Shown here one piece after another: positions 26,815 to 36,423 of a DNA stretch of 64,000 nucleotides. Below the pieces are notes generated by a model. It did not search any database. It was not told the DNA's origin and saw only the letters and a list, made by a program, of their open reading frames with translations. Position 1 is the stretch's first letter; each line of letters opens with the position of its first letter. Origin of the DNA: an uncultured Eubacterium sp. (lineage in GTDB: Bacteria; Bacillota; Clostridia; Lachnospirales; Lachnospiraceae); assembly GCA_947178105.1 (NCBI GenBank), contig CAMWXD010000014.1:1-64000 (forward strand), written 5' to 3'. A program made the position numbers and the translations under genes.

Positions 26815-28059
26815 ATGGGTGTAAGATTATTTCGATATTTATTCGAAAATACATCGAGTGCGGTTATTATGTCAGGATGTATATGGGATAAGGGTGTGCA
26901 GGAACAGTTGCGTTATGTATATACTTGCGAGACGGGCTATAATCCTGCTGAACAAAATCATCAGAGTGGAGACGCAAAGATGCTTTATCATGGCAGTCCG
27001 ATTCATTTATTTGTAATGGGCAGTTTTTCGTTAGAGGATGCTGTAAGGCTGATTCGTGCAATTCGCCATGATACTGTGGAAACGGTAATTTTGCCTTATG
27101 TCGCGCCAGTGCAGCGGTTTTTAATTATGCAGAATATTTTGGAACAGGGGATTGAGGACAGCGATGTGATCCAGTTTATACAGGCGCCGTATTTATATTT
27201 GAAAGCATCCAGTGTTAAGAAGGCGATTTTTATATATGGGAACGGAAAAGCATTTGAAAAGTCTGAAATGGAAATGTACCCTGGATTGTATTTTAAATCG
27301 CAGGAACAGGAAATTTTAGACATCATTGAGGAAATGGAAGGCTATTCGATACCGGTGATGAAGGCAGGGCATATAATTAATAATCGGATGCTGTTTCAAT
27401 TTGGATATTTTGGAGTTGATTTGTACAGGATCAGGCATTTTCTGTTTCATTATGTGAAAAGCACGCGAATTGAAAAAATTGATGAACGCCAGATCAGAAA
27501 GATGCTGCTCGCTTATCGGAAAGCATTCAGTGATTGCGGGATGGAGACTTTGACCATGTTTTGCAGCCCGATCGAAATTATCGCAACAGAGACAGATTGC
27601 GTGCTTAATACAATCGTAATAGATCGGGATGATTTTTGCCACGCAGACATAGAGGGCGATGACGGAAGATGTTCTGTGAAGTGTATGCTGTATAACGATT
27701 ATGATGTATGCCACTGCCATCGGACTTCAAAAACGGAGCTTCGGGCGGGTGTGCTTTTGCTGGGAAATATCAGCCTCAGCAAGCATTTGAAAGAATTAAG
27801 GGTTTATTATCGGGCAGTTTGTGAACAGATCCGTGCAATCACCGTGCCAAATTGTGGAAATATCCTGAATTGGGATCATAGACTGCTGGATATGCATGTT
27901 GAGAAAAACGCTGTTTTTTGGATCTGTCCGTTTGGTTCACAGACGCAGAACCAGGTACTGCGGGAAATTAAGGCTGAAAATGCAAGGAATCGGATTATTG
28001 CCTTAAATGAAGAATATGGATGCTGCTTTAATGGGTTTCTGACAGAAAAAGGGGAATAA
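26815..28059 (+). CDS. Unknown protein with degenerate metallo-beta-lactamase-like features
   Basis: 414 residues, soluble. The order of elements recalls ComEC-type metallo-beta-lactamase folds: a strand LFVMGSFSLEDAVRLI near the N-terminus, a turn rich in Cys/His (YDVCHCHR), then GVLLLGNISL followed about 30 residues later by VPNCGNILNWDH. In active members the last two are normally like LLGD and PHHGSxxNW; here the metal-binding Asp and His are missing. I infer a catalytically dead relative, with low certainty. AAAGGAG precedes ATG 26815. Confidence 0.35.
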   Translation: MGVRLFRYLFENTSSAVIMSGCIWDKGVQEQLRYVYTCETGYNPAEQNHQSGDAKMLYHGSPIHLFVMGSFSLEDAVRLIRAIRHDTVETVILPYVAPVQRFLIMQNILEQGIEDSDVIQFIQAPYLYLKASSVKKAIFIYGNGKAFEKSEMEMYPGLYFKSQEQEILDIIEEMEGYSIPVMKAGHIINNRMLFQFGYFGVDLYRIRHFLFHYVKSTRIEKIDERQIRKMLLAYRKAFSDCGMETLTMFCSPIEIIATETDCVLNTIVIDRDDFCHADIEGDDGRCSVKCMLYNDYDVCHCHRTSKTELRAGVLLLGNISLSKHLKELRVYYRAVCEQIRAITVPNCGNILNWDHRLLDMHVEKNAVFWICPFGSQTQNQVLREIKAENARNRIIALNEEYGCCFNGFLTEKGE

Positions 28060-28175
28060 GCAATGATACAAATGGAAACGAGTTGGCTTTTACATACATC
28101 CTTCGACAATATGTGCGGGGAATATCAACTAAAATGAAGCATATCTCGAAAATATAACAGAAAGGAAGTTGAGGT

Positions 28176-28553
28176 ATGTTAGACGAGATTCTGACATTAG
28201 CGATGTCACACATACAACTGATAACAGCAGCTCTGATGTTCGCAGCGGTATTTCTGGAACTCATACATATTGGACAAACCCGCCGCATCAACAAACGTCT
28301 GCGCAAGGCAGGGCTTTGGCTGCAAAGATACCTGAACACAGTATTGAGCGACGATGCTTATGAGGAGCCAAAACTACAGGAAGCAGAAAGCAGGACAGAG
28401 GACAGGGTCTACGAGGATGACGAAGCACAGTTGTCTGTGGAGCAGTCAGTAAAGAGCCGCCAGGAAGAAAATATGCGTGTCGCACTTGCGCATAAAAAGA
28501 CGAAAAAAGACGAAGAACTGTTAGACACAGTGCTACAGGAGATTTTTGATTAA
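28176..28553 (+). CDS. Small single-pass membrane protein, unknown
   Basis: 125 residues: one N-terminal membrane helix (IQLITAALMFAAVFLELIHI) followed by a basic patch and a charged, Glu/Lys-rich tail with coiled-coil character (DRVYEDDEAQLSVEQ). GAAAGGAAG upstream. Not recognised. It lies 116 bp after the 26815 gene and could be in the same transcript. Confidence 0.6.
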   Translation: MLDEILTLAMSHIQLITAALMFAAVFLELIHIGQTRRINKRLRKAGLWLQRYLNTVLSDDAYEEPKLQEAESRTEDRVYEDDEAQLSVEQSVKSRQEENMRVALAHKKTKKDEELLDTVLQEIFD

Positions 28554-28652
28554 AGCTGCGCATAGCGGCTTTGATTGCAGTTACAAATACTGTTGCAGGC
28601 TGTTGGCTCCCGGAAGCTTTCTGGTTTTGTTGTTAAAAAATGGCAGAATTGC

Positions 28653-28681
28653 TTGCAGATTTTTCAGAATTTTGCTAAAAT
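28653..28681 (+). promoter_or_regulatory. Sigma-A promoter for pgi
   Basis: TTGCAG (28653-28658), 17-nt spacer, TAAAAT (28676-28681), 73 nt upstream of pgi. Confidence 0.6.
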
Positions 28682-28754
28682 AAATAACAGTTATGATATA
28701 AAAGCAGTAAAAGAGAAATACTGTATACAACAATACAATTAAGGAGAGGTAAAC

Positions 28755-30101
28755 ATGAGCAAAATTACATTTGATTACTCAAAAGCGGCTGGATTTATCA
28801 GTGAAGAAGAAGTAGGGTACATGGCGAAATTAGCCAATGATGCAAAGGAGCTTCTTGTATCTAAAAGCGGTGCAGGCAATGATTTCCTTGGATGGATTGA
28901 CCTTCCGGTAGACTATGATAAGGAAGAGTTTGGCCGTATTCAAAAAGCGGCTGAAAAGATCCAGTCAGATTCAGAAGTGCTGGTAGTCATTGGAATTGGC
29001 GGTTCTTATCTGGGAGCAAGGGCTGCGATTGAGTTTTTAAGACATGGTTTTTACAACAATATTCCGAAAGAAATGCGCAAAGCTCCAGAAATTTACTATG
29101 TTGGAAACAGCATCAGCGGTTCTTATGTGCAGGGCCTGATCGATGTGATCGGCGACAGGGATTTTTCTGTAAATGTAATTTCTAAATCTGGGACAACCAC
29201 AGAGCCTGCGATTGCATTCCGTATCTTTAAGGAAATGCTGGAGAAAAAATACGGCAAAGAAGAAGCGGCAAAGAGAATTTATGCAACGACAGATAAAGCA
29301 AGGGGGGCTTTAAAGAGCCTGTCAGATGAAGAAGGATACGAGACATTTGTAGTGCCGGATGATGTGGGCGGACGCTTTTCTGTATTGACTGCCGTTGGCC
29401 TGCTTCCGATCGCAGTCAGCGGCGCTGATATTTTAAAATTGATGGAAGGCGCAGCAGAAGGAAGAAAGCTTGCGCTTGAAAGCAGCTTTGAAGAGAACGC
29501 GGCTGTACAGTATGCCGCTGTACGTAATATTTTGCACAGAAAAGGAAAATCAGTGGAAGTACTGGCAAACTATGAGCCAAGCCTTCATTATATGTCAGAA
29601 TGGTGGAAACAGTTATACGGTGAGTCTGAAGGCAAAGACCAGAAGGGAATCTTCCCGGCTTCTGTAGACCTGACGACAGATCTGCATTCTATGGGGCAGT
29701 TTATCCAGGATGGTTCCAGAATCATGTATGAGACAGTATTGAATGTAGAACAGCCGCGCTGCCGTGTTGAAATTAAAGAAGAGCCGGTAGATCTTGATGG
29801 ATTGAATTATCTGGCAGGCAAAGACATGGATTTTGTCAATAAGAGCGCGATGAACGGAACTATTTTGGCACATACCGATGGAAATGTACCGAATCTGATG
29901 GTATGCATCCCGGAACAGAATGAGTTTTATTTGGGTGAATTAATGTATTTCTTTGAGTTTGCGTGCGGTGTCAGCGGCTATTTGCTCGGTGTAAATCCAT
30001 TTAACCAGCCAGGCGTAGAGAGCTATAAGAAAAATATGTTTGCACTTTTGGGCAAACCAGGCTATGAAGCTGAAAAAGAGGCATTGTTAAAGAGATTATA
30101 A
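28755..30101 (+). CDS. pgi: Glucose-6-phosphate isomerase
   Basis: Interconverts glucose 6-phosphate and fructose 6-phosphate in glycolysis. 448 residues, the usual Firmicute length. [18 protein letters not shown], the phosphate-binding [26 protein letters not shown] and [14 protein letters not shown] are diagnostic. AAGGAGAGG precedes ATG 28755. It has its own promoter and terminator, so it is monocistronic. Confidence 0.97.
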   Translation: MSKITFDYSKAAGFISEEEVGYMAKLANDAKELLVSKSGAGNDFLGWIDLPVDYDKEEFGRIQKAAEKIQSDSEVLVVIGIGGSYLGARAAIEFLRHGFYNNIPKEMRKAPEIYYVGNSISGSYVQGLIDVIGDRDFSVNVISKSGTTTEPAIAFRIFKEMLEKKYGKEEAAKRIYATTDKARGALKSLSDEEGYETFVVPDDVGGRFSVLTAVGLLPIAVSGADILKLMEGAAEGRKLALESSFEENAAVQYAAVRNILHRKGKSVEVLANYEPSLHYMSEWWKQLYGESEGKDQKGIFPASVDLTTDLHSMGQFIQDGSRIMYETVLNVEQPRCRVEIKEEPVDLDGLNYLAGKDMDFVNKSAMNGTILAHTDGNVPNLMVCIPEQNEFYLGELMYFFEFACGVSGYLLGVNPFNQPGVESYKKNMFALLGKPGYEAEKEALLKRL

Positions 30102-30136
30102 GAAACAGATCATTTTAATAAAGGATGATCTGTTCC

Positions 30137-30169
30137 AAAGGATTGGCATGTTATGCCAATCCTTTTTTT
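30137..30169 (+). terminator. Terminator after pgi
   Basis: AAAGGATTGGCAT (30137-30149) pairs perfectly with ATGCCAATCCTTT (30153-30165), then T7. A smaller stem (AACAGATCAT/ATGATCTGTT) precedes it. Confidence 0.9.
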
Positions 30170-30308
30170 GTGGAAAAAGCTATCTGCTTTGCTTAGTTTG
30201 TTACAGGAATGTAAAAAAGTTAAAATAAAAATAATCTCTGGAATTGCCTGTTTTAAAGGGTTTAGAGAGATAAGAGGAAAAAATAACGAAAAAAATCACA
30301 AAAAAAAT

Positions 30309-30337
30309 TTGACAAAACGATTACAAAGTGCTAGAAT
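30309..30337 (+). promoter_or_regulatory. Sigma-A promoter for SleB-like hydrolase
   Basis: TTGACA (30309-30314), 17-nt spacer, TAGAAT (30332-30337): near-consensus. The untranslated leader is about 100 nt and AT-rich. Confidence 0.75.
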
Positions 30338-30342
30338 GCAAT

Positions 30343-30359
30343 CGTAACAAAGTTGTAAC
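30343..30359 (+). promoter_or_regulatory. WalR-like direct repeat (low confidence)
   Basis: CGTAAC-N5-TGTAAC at the predicted transcription start, followed by TGTAAT at 30363. The WalR box of Firmicutes is TGTWAH-N5-TGTWAH and controls cell-wall hydrolases. One base differs in the first half-site. Confidence 0.3.
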
Positions 30360-30445
30360 AAATGTAATAAAAAATGAATAAAATAGAATAAAAACGTAAT
30401 TATCAAATAAAGTTTTATTCATGGAAAAAACGGAGGTTTATTATT

Positions 30446-31849
30446 ATGCGAGGAAATAAGAGGCTGGTGCAGGGAATGGCAGTTGCTGGCGCAACGGGAG
30501 TACTTGTATGCACAGTTGCCTTTTCCCAACCACAGATAATGCAGACCGAAGAAACTATCCAGATCACTGAAAATGGCACGGAACGCGGCAGGGCGGCATA
30601 TCCTTCGCTGGCAGCAGAGGACGCTTATGAGCAGGAAGTGTCTGTGGAAAAGCTCGATATTGATATGGTATCATCTGTGGTACCAGTACCTGACCTGAAT
30701 GATTGGACGCAAAAACAGGAACCGGATTTGAATGTATGGACAAATGGTTCAGACGCTTCTATTGATGACAATATTTCAGAAGACAGTACATCCGTATCAG
30801 AGAATCAAGAAACAGAAGAAGATAAAGAAACAAAGGAAGAAGTAAAGAAAGAAGCGCAAGAAAAAAAGGAAGCAAAAGAAAAAGAAGAAACAAAAGAGAA
30901 AGCTTCCAAGGAAGATAGTAAAAAGAAAGAAAATCAACAGACAGATTCAGCGAAAAAATGGAAAAACAAGCTGATGGCAAAGGTTGATGACAGTTTAAAT
31001 ATACGGGAAGCCGCAGGCGAAGATGCAGCCGTAGTAGGAAAGCTGCGCAAAGGCGATGCAGCGAAGGTTATAAAAAGGGGCAAGGCATGGACGAAGATTA
31101 AATCTGGCTCTGTGACAGGCTATGTAAAAAATGAATATTGTGTATATGGGGCAAAAGCATATAAATATGCAAAGAAGATCTGTAAGACCTATGCCACTGT
31201 ACTGGCAGATGGTTTGCGGATCCGCCAAAAAGCAAATGAAAATGCAGTTGCGTTAGAGGCAGCGTTTAAAGGTGATAAGCTGCTTGTAAATAAAAAGGCA
31301 AAACAGAAGGATGGATGGGTTGTTGTCAGCCTGAATAATCTCAAAGGCTATGTGTCAGAAGATTATGTAAAAGTAGGGCTTGGGGTCGGCAAGGCTATTT
31401 CCATTGAGGAAGAACAGGCAATGCTCGCAGCGCAGAAAAAAGCAGAGCAGGCTTCGCTTCGCAGCGCATCTTCTTCATCAGCCAGTACGGCTGCTTCCAG
31501 TTCCTCTTCTGTGTCCTCAAGTGATCTGACACTGCTTTCCGCAATTATTTTTTGCGAGGCAGGCGGAGAGAGTTATGCAGGGCAGGTAGCAGTAGGCGCA
31601 GTTGTTTTGAATCGTGTCAGAAGTTCTTCTTTCCCAAATAGTATTTCTGGTGTTGTCTATCAGAGCGGCCAGTTTTCACCAGTAGCAAACGGTGCGTTGG
31701 CAAGGGCTCTTTCGAATGGGAATTACCGTCATTGTACTTCTGCGGCACAGGCGGCGCTTGCAGGCAGTGATAATACCGGTGGTGCGAAATTTTTCCATCG
31801 TGTGAACGGAGCTGCCGGACTTGTAATCGGAAATCATGTATTTTATTAA
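30446..31849 (+). CDS. Secreted cell-wall hydrolase: two SH3b domains plus SleB-type domain
   Basis: 467 residues. An N-terminal signal-like segment (RLVQGMAVAGATGVLVCTVAFS) is followed by an acidic region and a Lys/Glu repeat linker, two bacterial SH3 domains (residues about 172-230, DDSLNIREAAGEDAAVVGKL, and 247-305, ADGLRIRQKANENAVAL), a Ser/Ala linker and a C-terminal hydrolase_2/SleB domain with the presumed catalytic Glu in IIFCEAGGES. SleB domains are lytic transglycosylases acting on cortex or wall peptidoglycan. With SH3 domains and a sigma-A promoter, a vegetative wall role is more likely than germination. Confidence 0.9.
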   Translation: MRGNKRLVQGMAVAGATGVLVCTVAFSQPQIMQTEETIQITENGTERGRAAYPSLAAEDAYEQEVSVEKLDIDMVSSVVPVPDLNDWTQKQEPDLNVWTNGSDASIDDNISEDSTSVSENQETEEDKETKEEVKKEAQEKKEAKEKEETKEKASKEDSKKKENQQTDSAKKWKNKLMAKVDDSLNIREAAGEDAAVVGKLRKGDAAKVIKRGKAWTKIKSGSVTGYVKNEYCVYGAKAYKYAKKICKTYATVLADGLRIRQKANENAVALEAAFKGDKLLVNKKAKQKDGWVVVSLNNLKGYVSEDYVKVGLGVGKAISIEEEQAMLAAQKKAEQASLRSASSSSASTAASSSSSVSSSDLTLLSAIIFCEAGGESYAGQVAVGAVVLNRVRSSSFPNSISGVVYQSGQFSPVANGALARALSNGNYRHCTSAAQAALAGSDNTGGAKFFHRVNGAAGLVIGNHVFY

Positions 31850-31865
31850 AAATAGAGGCCAAAAA

Positions 31866-31898
31866 GACCGCTGTATGGGTGTACAGCGGCTTTTTTTT
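31866..31898 (+). terminator. Terminator after SleB-like gene
   Basis: CCGCTGTA (31868-31875) pairs with TACAGCGG (31882-31889), followed by T8. Confidence 0.9.
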
Positions 31899-31930
31899 GT
31901 TAATTATCAAAGGTTTGGCAGTTTTCATGG

Positions 31931-31959
31931 TTGTAAATCGAGTTTAATTATAGTATGAT
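31931..31959 (+). promoter_or_regulatory. Sigma-A promoter for SPFH gene
   Basis: TTGTAA (31931-31936), 17-nt spacer, TATGAT (31954-31959), about 40 nt from the start codon. Confidence 0.55.
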
Positions 31960-32002
31960 ATAGAAAATTTATTGTTATCAATATAGCAATGGAGGTACGC
32001 AT

Positions 32003-32932
32003 ATGGAGATGTTTATAGTTGCAGTGGTTCTTGTGGTACTTGTGCTGCTGATTGCGGTATCGTGTATCAAGATTGTGCCGCAGGCACATGCAGCCGTGAT
32101 TGAAAGGCTCGGCGGATATCTAGCAACGTGGGGCGTCGGCATCCATTTTAAAGCCCCGTTTATTGACAGGGTCGCTAAGAAGGTGCTTTTGAAAGAACAG
32201 GTGGTGGATTTTCCGCCTCAGCCCGTGATTACAAAGGATAATGTAACGATGCAGATTGATACGGTCGTGTATTTTCAGATTACAGATCCAAAGCTTTTTG
32301 CATATGGTGTGGAAAATCCAATTATGGCAATAGAAAATCTGACGGCGACTACCCTGCGTAATATTATTGGGGATCTGGAGCTGGATGAGACTTTGACTTC
32401 CAGAGAGACAATCAATACAAAGATGCGGGCATCGCTGGATGTAGCAACAGACCCATGGGGGATCAAAGTGAACCGGGTGGAATTGAAAAATATTATTCCG
32501 CCGCAGGCGATCCAGGATGCGATGGAAAAGCAGATGAAAGCGGAACGCGAACGGCGGGAAGCGATCTTAAAGGCGGAGGGTGAAAAAAAATCTACGATAC
32601 TTGTAGCAGAAGGAAAGAAAGAATCTGCAATTTTAGATGCCGAGGCGGAAAAGCAGGCGGCGATCCTCCGTGCAGAAGCACAAAAGGAGGCTACTGTCCG
32701 CGAGGCAGAGGGCAAGGCAGAGGCAATTCTTAAAATACAGCAGGCAAATGCAGATGGCTTGCGCTTCTTAAAAGAGGCAGCGCCGGATGCGGCTGTTTTA
32801 CAGCTTAAGAGTCTGGAGGCATTTGCACAGGCTGCGGATGGAAAGGCGACCAAGATCATCATTCCATCAGAGATCCAGGGAGTAGCTGGATTGGCAAAAT
32901 CCATTATTGAAGTTGGGACAGAGAAAAATTAG
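32003..32932 (+). CDS. SPFH/band 7 membrane protein (stomatin/QmcA-like)
   Basis: 309 residues: one N-terminal membrane helix (VAVVLVVLVLLIAVSCI), the band 7 domain (PQAHAAVIERLGGYLATWG, VDTVVYFQITDP, LRNIIGDLELDETLTSRE) and a long C-terminal coiled coil made of AEAEKQAAILRAEAQKE-type repeats. Such proteins form membrane microdomains and assist membrane proteases. Usually paired with a NfeD-like gene, which is not seen here. Confidence 0.9.
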   Translation: MEMFIVAVVLVVLVLLIAVSCIKIVPQAHAAVIERLGGYLATWGVGIHFKAPFIDRVAKKVLLKEQVVDFPPQPVITKDNVTMQIDTVVYFQITDPKLFAYGVENPIMAIENLTATTLRNIIGDLELDETLTSRETINTKMRASLDVATDPWGIKVNRVELKNIIPPQAIQDAMEKQMKAERERREAILKAEGEKKSTILVAEGKKESAILDAEAEKQAAILRAEAQKEATVREAEGKAEAILKIQQANADGLRFLKEAAPDAAVLQLKSLEAFAQAADGKATKIIIPSEIQGVAGLAKSIIEVGTEKN

Positions 32933-32960
32933 GTACAGGAAGATGACTGATTTCAATGGT

Positions 32961-32989
32961 GGCAGGAGTAGGAGATTCCTATTCCTGCC
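32961..32989 (+). terminator. Strong hairpin after SPFH gene
   Basis: GGCAGGAGTAGGA (32961-32973) pairs with TCCTATTCCTGCC (32977-32989) around a 3-nt loop with one G-T pair. The following tract is only moderately T-rich, so termination is likely but not certain. Confidence 0.6.
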
Positions 32990-33171
32990 ATTGCCCATTT
33001 ATTCAATATTTATATTTATACATTTTTATTTATATTTATGTGGCTGTTCTATTTACAGTATTTTGTTTCAACTTGTACATTTGTTTTTATCTATGTGGAA
33101 AAACAGGCTCTTATATTTTTCCATGTAGATGAACATAAATGAATGATCTATGAAAGAAAGGTGGGAATTTA

Positions 33172-34161
33172 ATGAACTTACAAGGCAGACATTTCCTAAA
33201 GCTGCTTGATTATGCGCCGGAGGAGATCCTGTATCTGGTTGATCTTTCGGCGGAGCTAAAGGAAAAGAAGAGGAAAGGGATTGCACATCAAGAGCTGTCT
33301 GGTAAAAACATTGCATTGATTTTCGAAAAAACAAGCACGAGGACGCGCTGCTCCTTTGAAGTAGCGGCACACGACCTTGGTATGCATGTTACTTATCTGG
33401 ATCCATCCGGGTCGCAGATTGGGAAAAAAGAAAGCATTGCGGACACCGCAAGGGTTCTTGGCAGAATGTTCGATGGCATTGAGTACAGGGGCTATGGACA
33501 GGAAATTGTGGAAGAGCTTGCCAAATATGCGGGTGTCCCGGTGTGGAATGGACTGACAAATGAGTTTCATCCGACACAAATGATAGCAGATATGCTTACA
33601 ATCAGAGAGCATCTTGGCAGGTTAAAAGGAGTCAAGCTTGTATATATGGGGGATGCCAGATACAATATGGGCAATTCGCTGATGGTGGCATGTGCGAAGC
33701 TTGGCATGGACTTTACTGCCTGTACAGACAAAAAATATTTTCCAGATAAAAAACTGGCGGATATTTGCAGAGAGCTGGCAGCTCAGACAGGTGCAAAGCT
33801 GACGTTTACAGAAAATGAAAAAGAAGCGGCTGCGGATGCAGACGTTATATATACAGATGTATGGGTCTCAATGGGGGAACCGGAGGAGGTATGGAAAGAA
33901 CGGATTCATGACCTGAAAAAGTATCAGGTAAATGCAGATATTATGGCACAGGCAAAAGAGAATGCGATTTTTATGCATTGTTTGCCGGCATTCCATGATT
34001 TGAAAACAGAAATAGGTCAGCAGGTATATGAGAAATTCGGGATACAAGAGTTAGAAGTTACAGATGAGGTATTTGAAGGCGGACAGTCAGTTGTATTTGA
34101 TGAAGCAGAGAACCGTATGCATAGTATCAAAGCAATTATGTATGCAACAATGCCACGCTGA
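33172..34161 (+). CDS. argF: Ornithine carbamoyltransferase
   Basis: Makes citrulline from ornithine and carbamoyl phosphate, or the reverse in the arginine deiminase pathway. 329 residues; the carbamoyl phosphate motif [24 protein letters not shown] and the ornithine-site [10 protein letters not shown] are intact. No arginine deiminase, carbamate kinase or other arg gene is adjacent, so the physiological direction cannot be decided. Confidence 0.95.
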   Translation: MNLQGRHFLKLLDYAPEEILYLVDLSAELKEKKRKGIAHQELSGKNIALIFEKTSTRTRCSFEVAAHDLGMHVTYLDPSGSQIGKKESIADTARVLGRMFDGIEYRGYGQEIVEELAKYAGVPVWNGLTNEFHPTQMIADMLTIREHLGRLKGVKLVYMGDARYNMGNSLMVACAKLGMDFTACTDKKYFPDKKLADICRELAAQTGAKLTFTENEKEAAADADVIYTDVWVSMGEPEEVWKERIHDLKKYQVNADIMAQAKENAIFMHCLPAFHDLKTEIGQQVYEKFGIQELEVTDEVFEGGQSVVFDEAENRMHSIKAIMYATMPR

Positions 34162-34269
34162 GCAAAACCGCAGCTTGTAACTGCTTTTGGGGACCGTGTA
34201 TTCTGTGATATCAGACGCAACAGCGATATTTTGAATATGCGACCCTGCATAGAAATGGGGTAGAGCGAT

Positions 34270-35247
34270 ATGAAAGCAGAAATACTAGCGGCACTTAGAG
34301 CATCGGACGGTTACGTATCTGGACAAGCCTTGTGTGGTAAATTTGGGGTTTCACGCACAGCGATCTGGAAAGCGATCAACCAGCTCAAACAATCAGGATA
34401 TGAAATCGAAGCGGTACAAAACCGTGGATATCACATTGTATCGATACCGGATATCCTGAGCGAAAATGAATTAAGAAGTATACGAAAGACACAGTGGCTT
34501 GGAAACAAGATACATTATGAAGCAGTCATGGAGTCAACAAACACAAAAGCTATGGAGCTTGCAGAAAAAGGAGCACCACACGGTACGATGGTAGTGACCG
34601 ATCATCAGATCAATGGCCGGGGGCGCAGAGGAAGGACATGGGAAACAGAAGCGGGGGCTGCCATTGCAATGACATTCCTGCTCAGGCCAGAGATCGATCC
34701 GAATAATGCATCTATGCTGACGCTGATTGCAGCGATGGCAGTAGCAAGAGGAATTGAGGATGAAACAGGGCTGAAAGTGGGAATTAAATGGCCGAATGAT
34801 ATTATCATTAACCGGAAAAAAGTCAGTGGGATATTGACGGAAATGAGCGCACAGGCAGATTATGTAAACCATATTGTAGTTGGCATCGGGATCAATGTGC
34901 ATATAGCCGATTTCCCGGAAGAGCTTCGGAATATTGCGACATCTGTTTTTTTGGAGCTTGGGGTCAAGATCAACAGGGCGGCGTTAATAGAGCGGATCTG
35001 CGAATATTTTGAAGCTTATTACGACGTATTTATGAGGACAGAGGATCTGTCTGCGATGTCAAAACAGTATGACGCTTATATGGTTAACCGCAATCAGCCT
35101 GTCAAGGTGTTAGACCCAAAGGATACGTACGAAGGTACGGCACGCGGTATTACAACCAGAGGAGAGCTGCTGGTAGATACCTGGGAGTCCAGGAGGCTGG
35201 TGTCGTCAGGCGAGGTATCTGTGCGCGGGCTATACGGTTATGTGTAA
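34270..35247 (+). CDS. birA: Biotin protein ligase / biotin operon repressor BirA
   Basis: Activates biotin and attaches it to carboxylases; the N-terminal helix-turn-helix lets the holoenzyme repress biotin genes. 325 residues: winged HTH (GQALCGKFGVSRTAIWKAIN), catalytic domain with GRGRRGRTWETEAGAAIAMT and KWPNDIIINRKKVSGILTE, and a C-terminal SH3-like domain (GTARGITTRGELLVDT). First gene of a run leading to lysS. Confidence 0.95.
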   Translation: MKAEILAALRASDGYVSGQALCGKFGVSRTAIWKAINQLKQSGYEIEAVQNRGYHIVSIPDILSENELRSIRKTQWLGNKIHYEAVMESTNTKAMELAEKGAPHGTMVVTDHQINGRGRRGRTWETEAGAAIAMTFLLRPEIDPNNASMLTLIAAMAVARGIEDETGLKVGIKWPNDIIINRKKVSGILTEMSAQADYVNHIVVGIGINVHIADFPEELRNIATSVFLELGVKINRAALIERICEYFEAYYDVFMRTEDLSAMSKQYDAYMVNRNQPVKVLDPKDTYEGTARGITTRGELLVDTWESRRLVSSGEVSVRGLYGYV

Positions 35248-35256
35248 GGAGTAAAC

Positions 35257-35607
35257 ATGTATCAGGACGAAGTTGTATTATGCGGTTCCAGCGCTTATAC
35301 GAAAAAATTTTATCTGAACAGCGATTTTGCCAGCCTGCCTGCGCAAATCAAGGACGAACTGAAAATTCTGTGTGTACTGTATACAGAAGATGTCGGAGGC
35401 ACCTTGCAGTTGGTATTTGACCAGGAGGGAAACCTAACGATTCGTACAGAATGTGAAGAGAATGATTTTATGTATGATGAGATTGGAAGCGTATTGAAAG
35501 TGAAGCAGCTTCAGCAGACGAAAAAGGATCTATTAGAAGCATTGGAAATGTTTTATAAAGTATTTTTTCTGGGAGCGGAGTTTGAGGAGGACCAGGGATG
35601 TTATTAG
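35257..35607 (+). CDS. Small conserved protein (DUF6145-like)
   Basis: 116 residues, acidic, soluble. It begins with [20 protein letters not shown] and has no obvious catalytic motif. I recall similar proteins between birA and coaX in Lachnospiraceae, filed as DUF6145; function unknown. Starts 9 nt after birA and overlaps coaX by 10 nt. Confidence 0.6.
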   Translation: MYQDEVVLCGSSAYTKKFYLNSDFASLPAQIKDELKILCVLYTEDVGGTLQLVFDQEGNLTIRTECEENDFMYDEIGSVLKVKQLQQTKKDLLEALEMFYKVFFLGAEFEEDQGCY

Positions 35608-36365
35608 TAACGGATGTAGGAAATTCAAATATTACATTGGGAGTATTTGATGAAAAAAAACTGGAGGCTACGTTTCGGTTAACAACGAAAATACCACGTA
35701 CTTCAGATGAGTATGGGATTGTATTGCGCAACCTCTTGCAGAACAGCCAGATCGATGTGGCAGATATTCATGCAGTTGTCATATCGTCGGTTGTACCCAA
35801 TGTCATGCATTCGCTGACAAGCGCTATTATCAAATATATCCACGTTACTCCGATTATTGTGGCACCAGGCATAAAGACCGGGATTCGGATTGCAACAGAA
35901 AATCCGAGACAGATTGGTGCGGATCGTATTGTCGATGCGGTAGGTGCATATGGATTGTATGGCGGCCCGGTAATCGTCATTGATTACGGGACAGCTACCA
36001 CATATGATCTTGTAGATGCATCCGGAGCATTTGTGGCAGGTGTAATTGCACCTGGGATTCGTACTTCTGCGAAGGCATTATGGGAAGAAGCCGCCAAGCT
36101 TCCGGAAATTGAAATCTGTAAGCCCAAAAGTATTCTGGCACAGGAAACAATCAGCAGTATGCAGGCAGGGCTTGTATACGGGCAGATCGGGCAGACAGAA
36201 TATATTGTCAGGCATATGAAAAAAGAATTTGCTGTCAGTGGGGTCAAAGTCGTCGCAACTGGAGGGCTTGGCAAGACGATCGCATCTGAGACAAACGAGA
36301 TAGATATTTATGATCCAAATTTGACTTTGCATGGAATGCGGCTGATTTATGAAAAGCAGAAATGA
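35598..36365 (+). CDS. coaX: Type III pantothenate kinase CoaX
   Basis: Phosphorylates pantothenate in the first step of coenzyme A synthesis. 255 residues with [13 protein letters not shown] at the N-terminus, [18 protein letters not shown] in outline and [15 protein letters not shown]; these are the ASKHA-fold phosphate loops of the type III enzyme. Overlaps the preceding gene by 10 nt. Confidence 0.95.
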   Translation: MLLVTDVGNSNITLGVFDEKKLEATFRLTTKIPRTSDEYGIVLRNLLQNSQIDVADIHAVVISSVVPNVMHSLTSAIIKYIHVTPIIVAPGIKTGIRIATENPRQIGADRIVDAVGAYGLYGGPVIVIDYGTATTYDLVDASGAFVAGVIAPGIRTSAKALWEEAAKLPEIEICKPKSILAQETISSMQAGLVYGQIGQTEYIVRHMKKEFAVSGVKVVATGGLGKTIASETNEIDIYDPNLTLHGMRLIYEKQK

Positions 36366-36423
36366 TAAAATTGGATCATCTGTTTGATAATATTAAGAAA
36401 TATAAGGTATAAGGAAATACGGA

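Noticed and set aside
30177..30445. Leader before the SleB-like gene considered as a cyclic-di-AMP (ydaO) riboswitch
   Set aside because: The predicted leader is only about 100 nt, very AT-rich, and lacks the conserved GC-rich helices and terminator of that class.
32275..32904. Long antisense ORFs over the SPFH gene and similar long minus-strand ORFs over glgB, the 5116 gene and flagellin
   Set aside because: They are codon-bias shadows of strongly supported genes, with Ser/Cys/Phe-rich improbable proteins.
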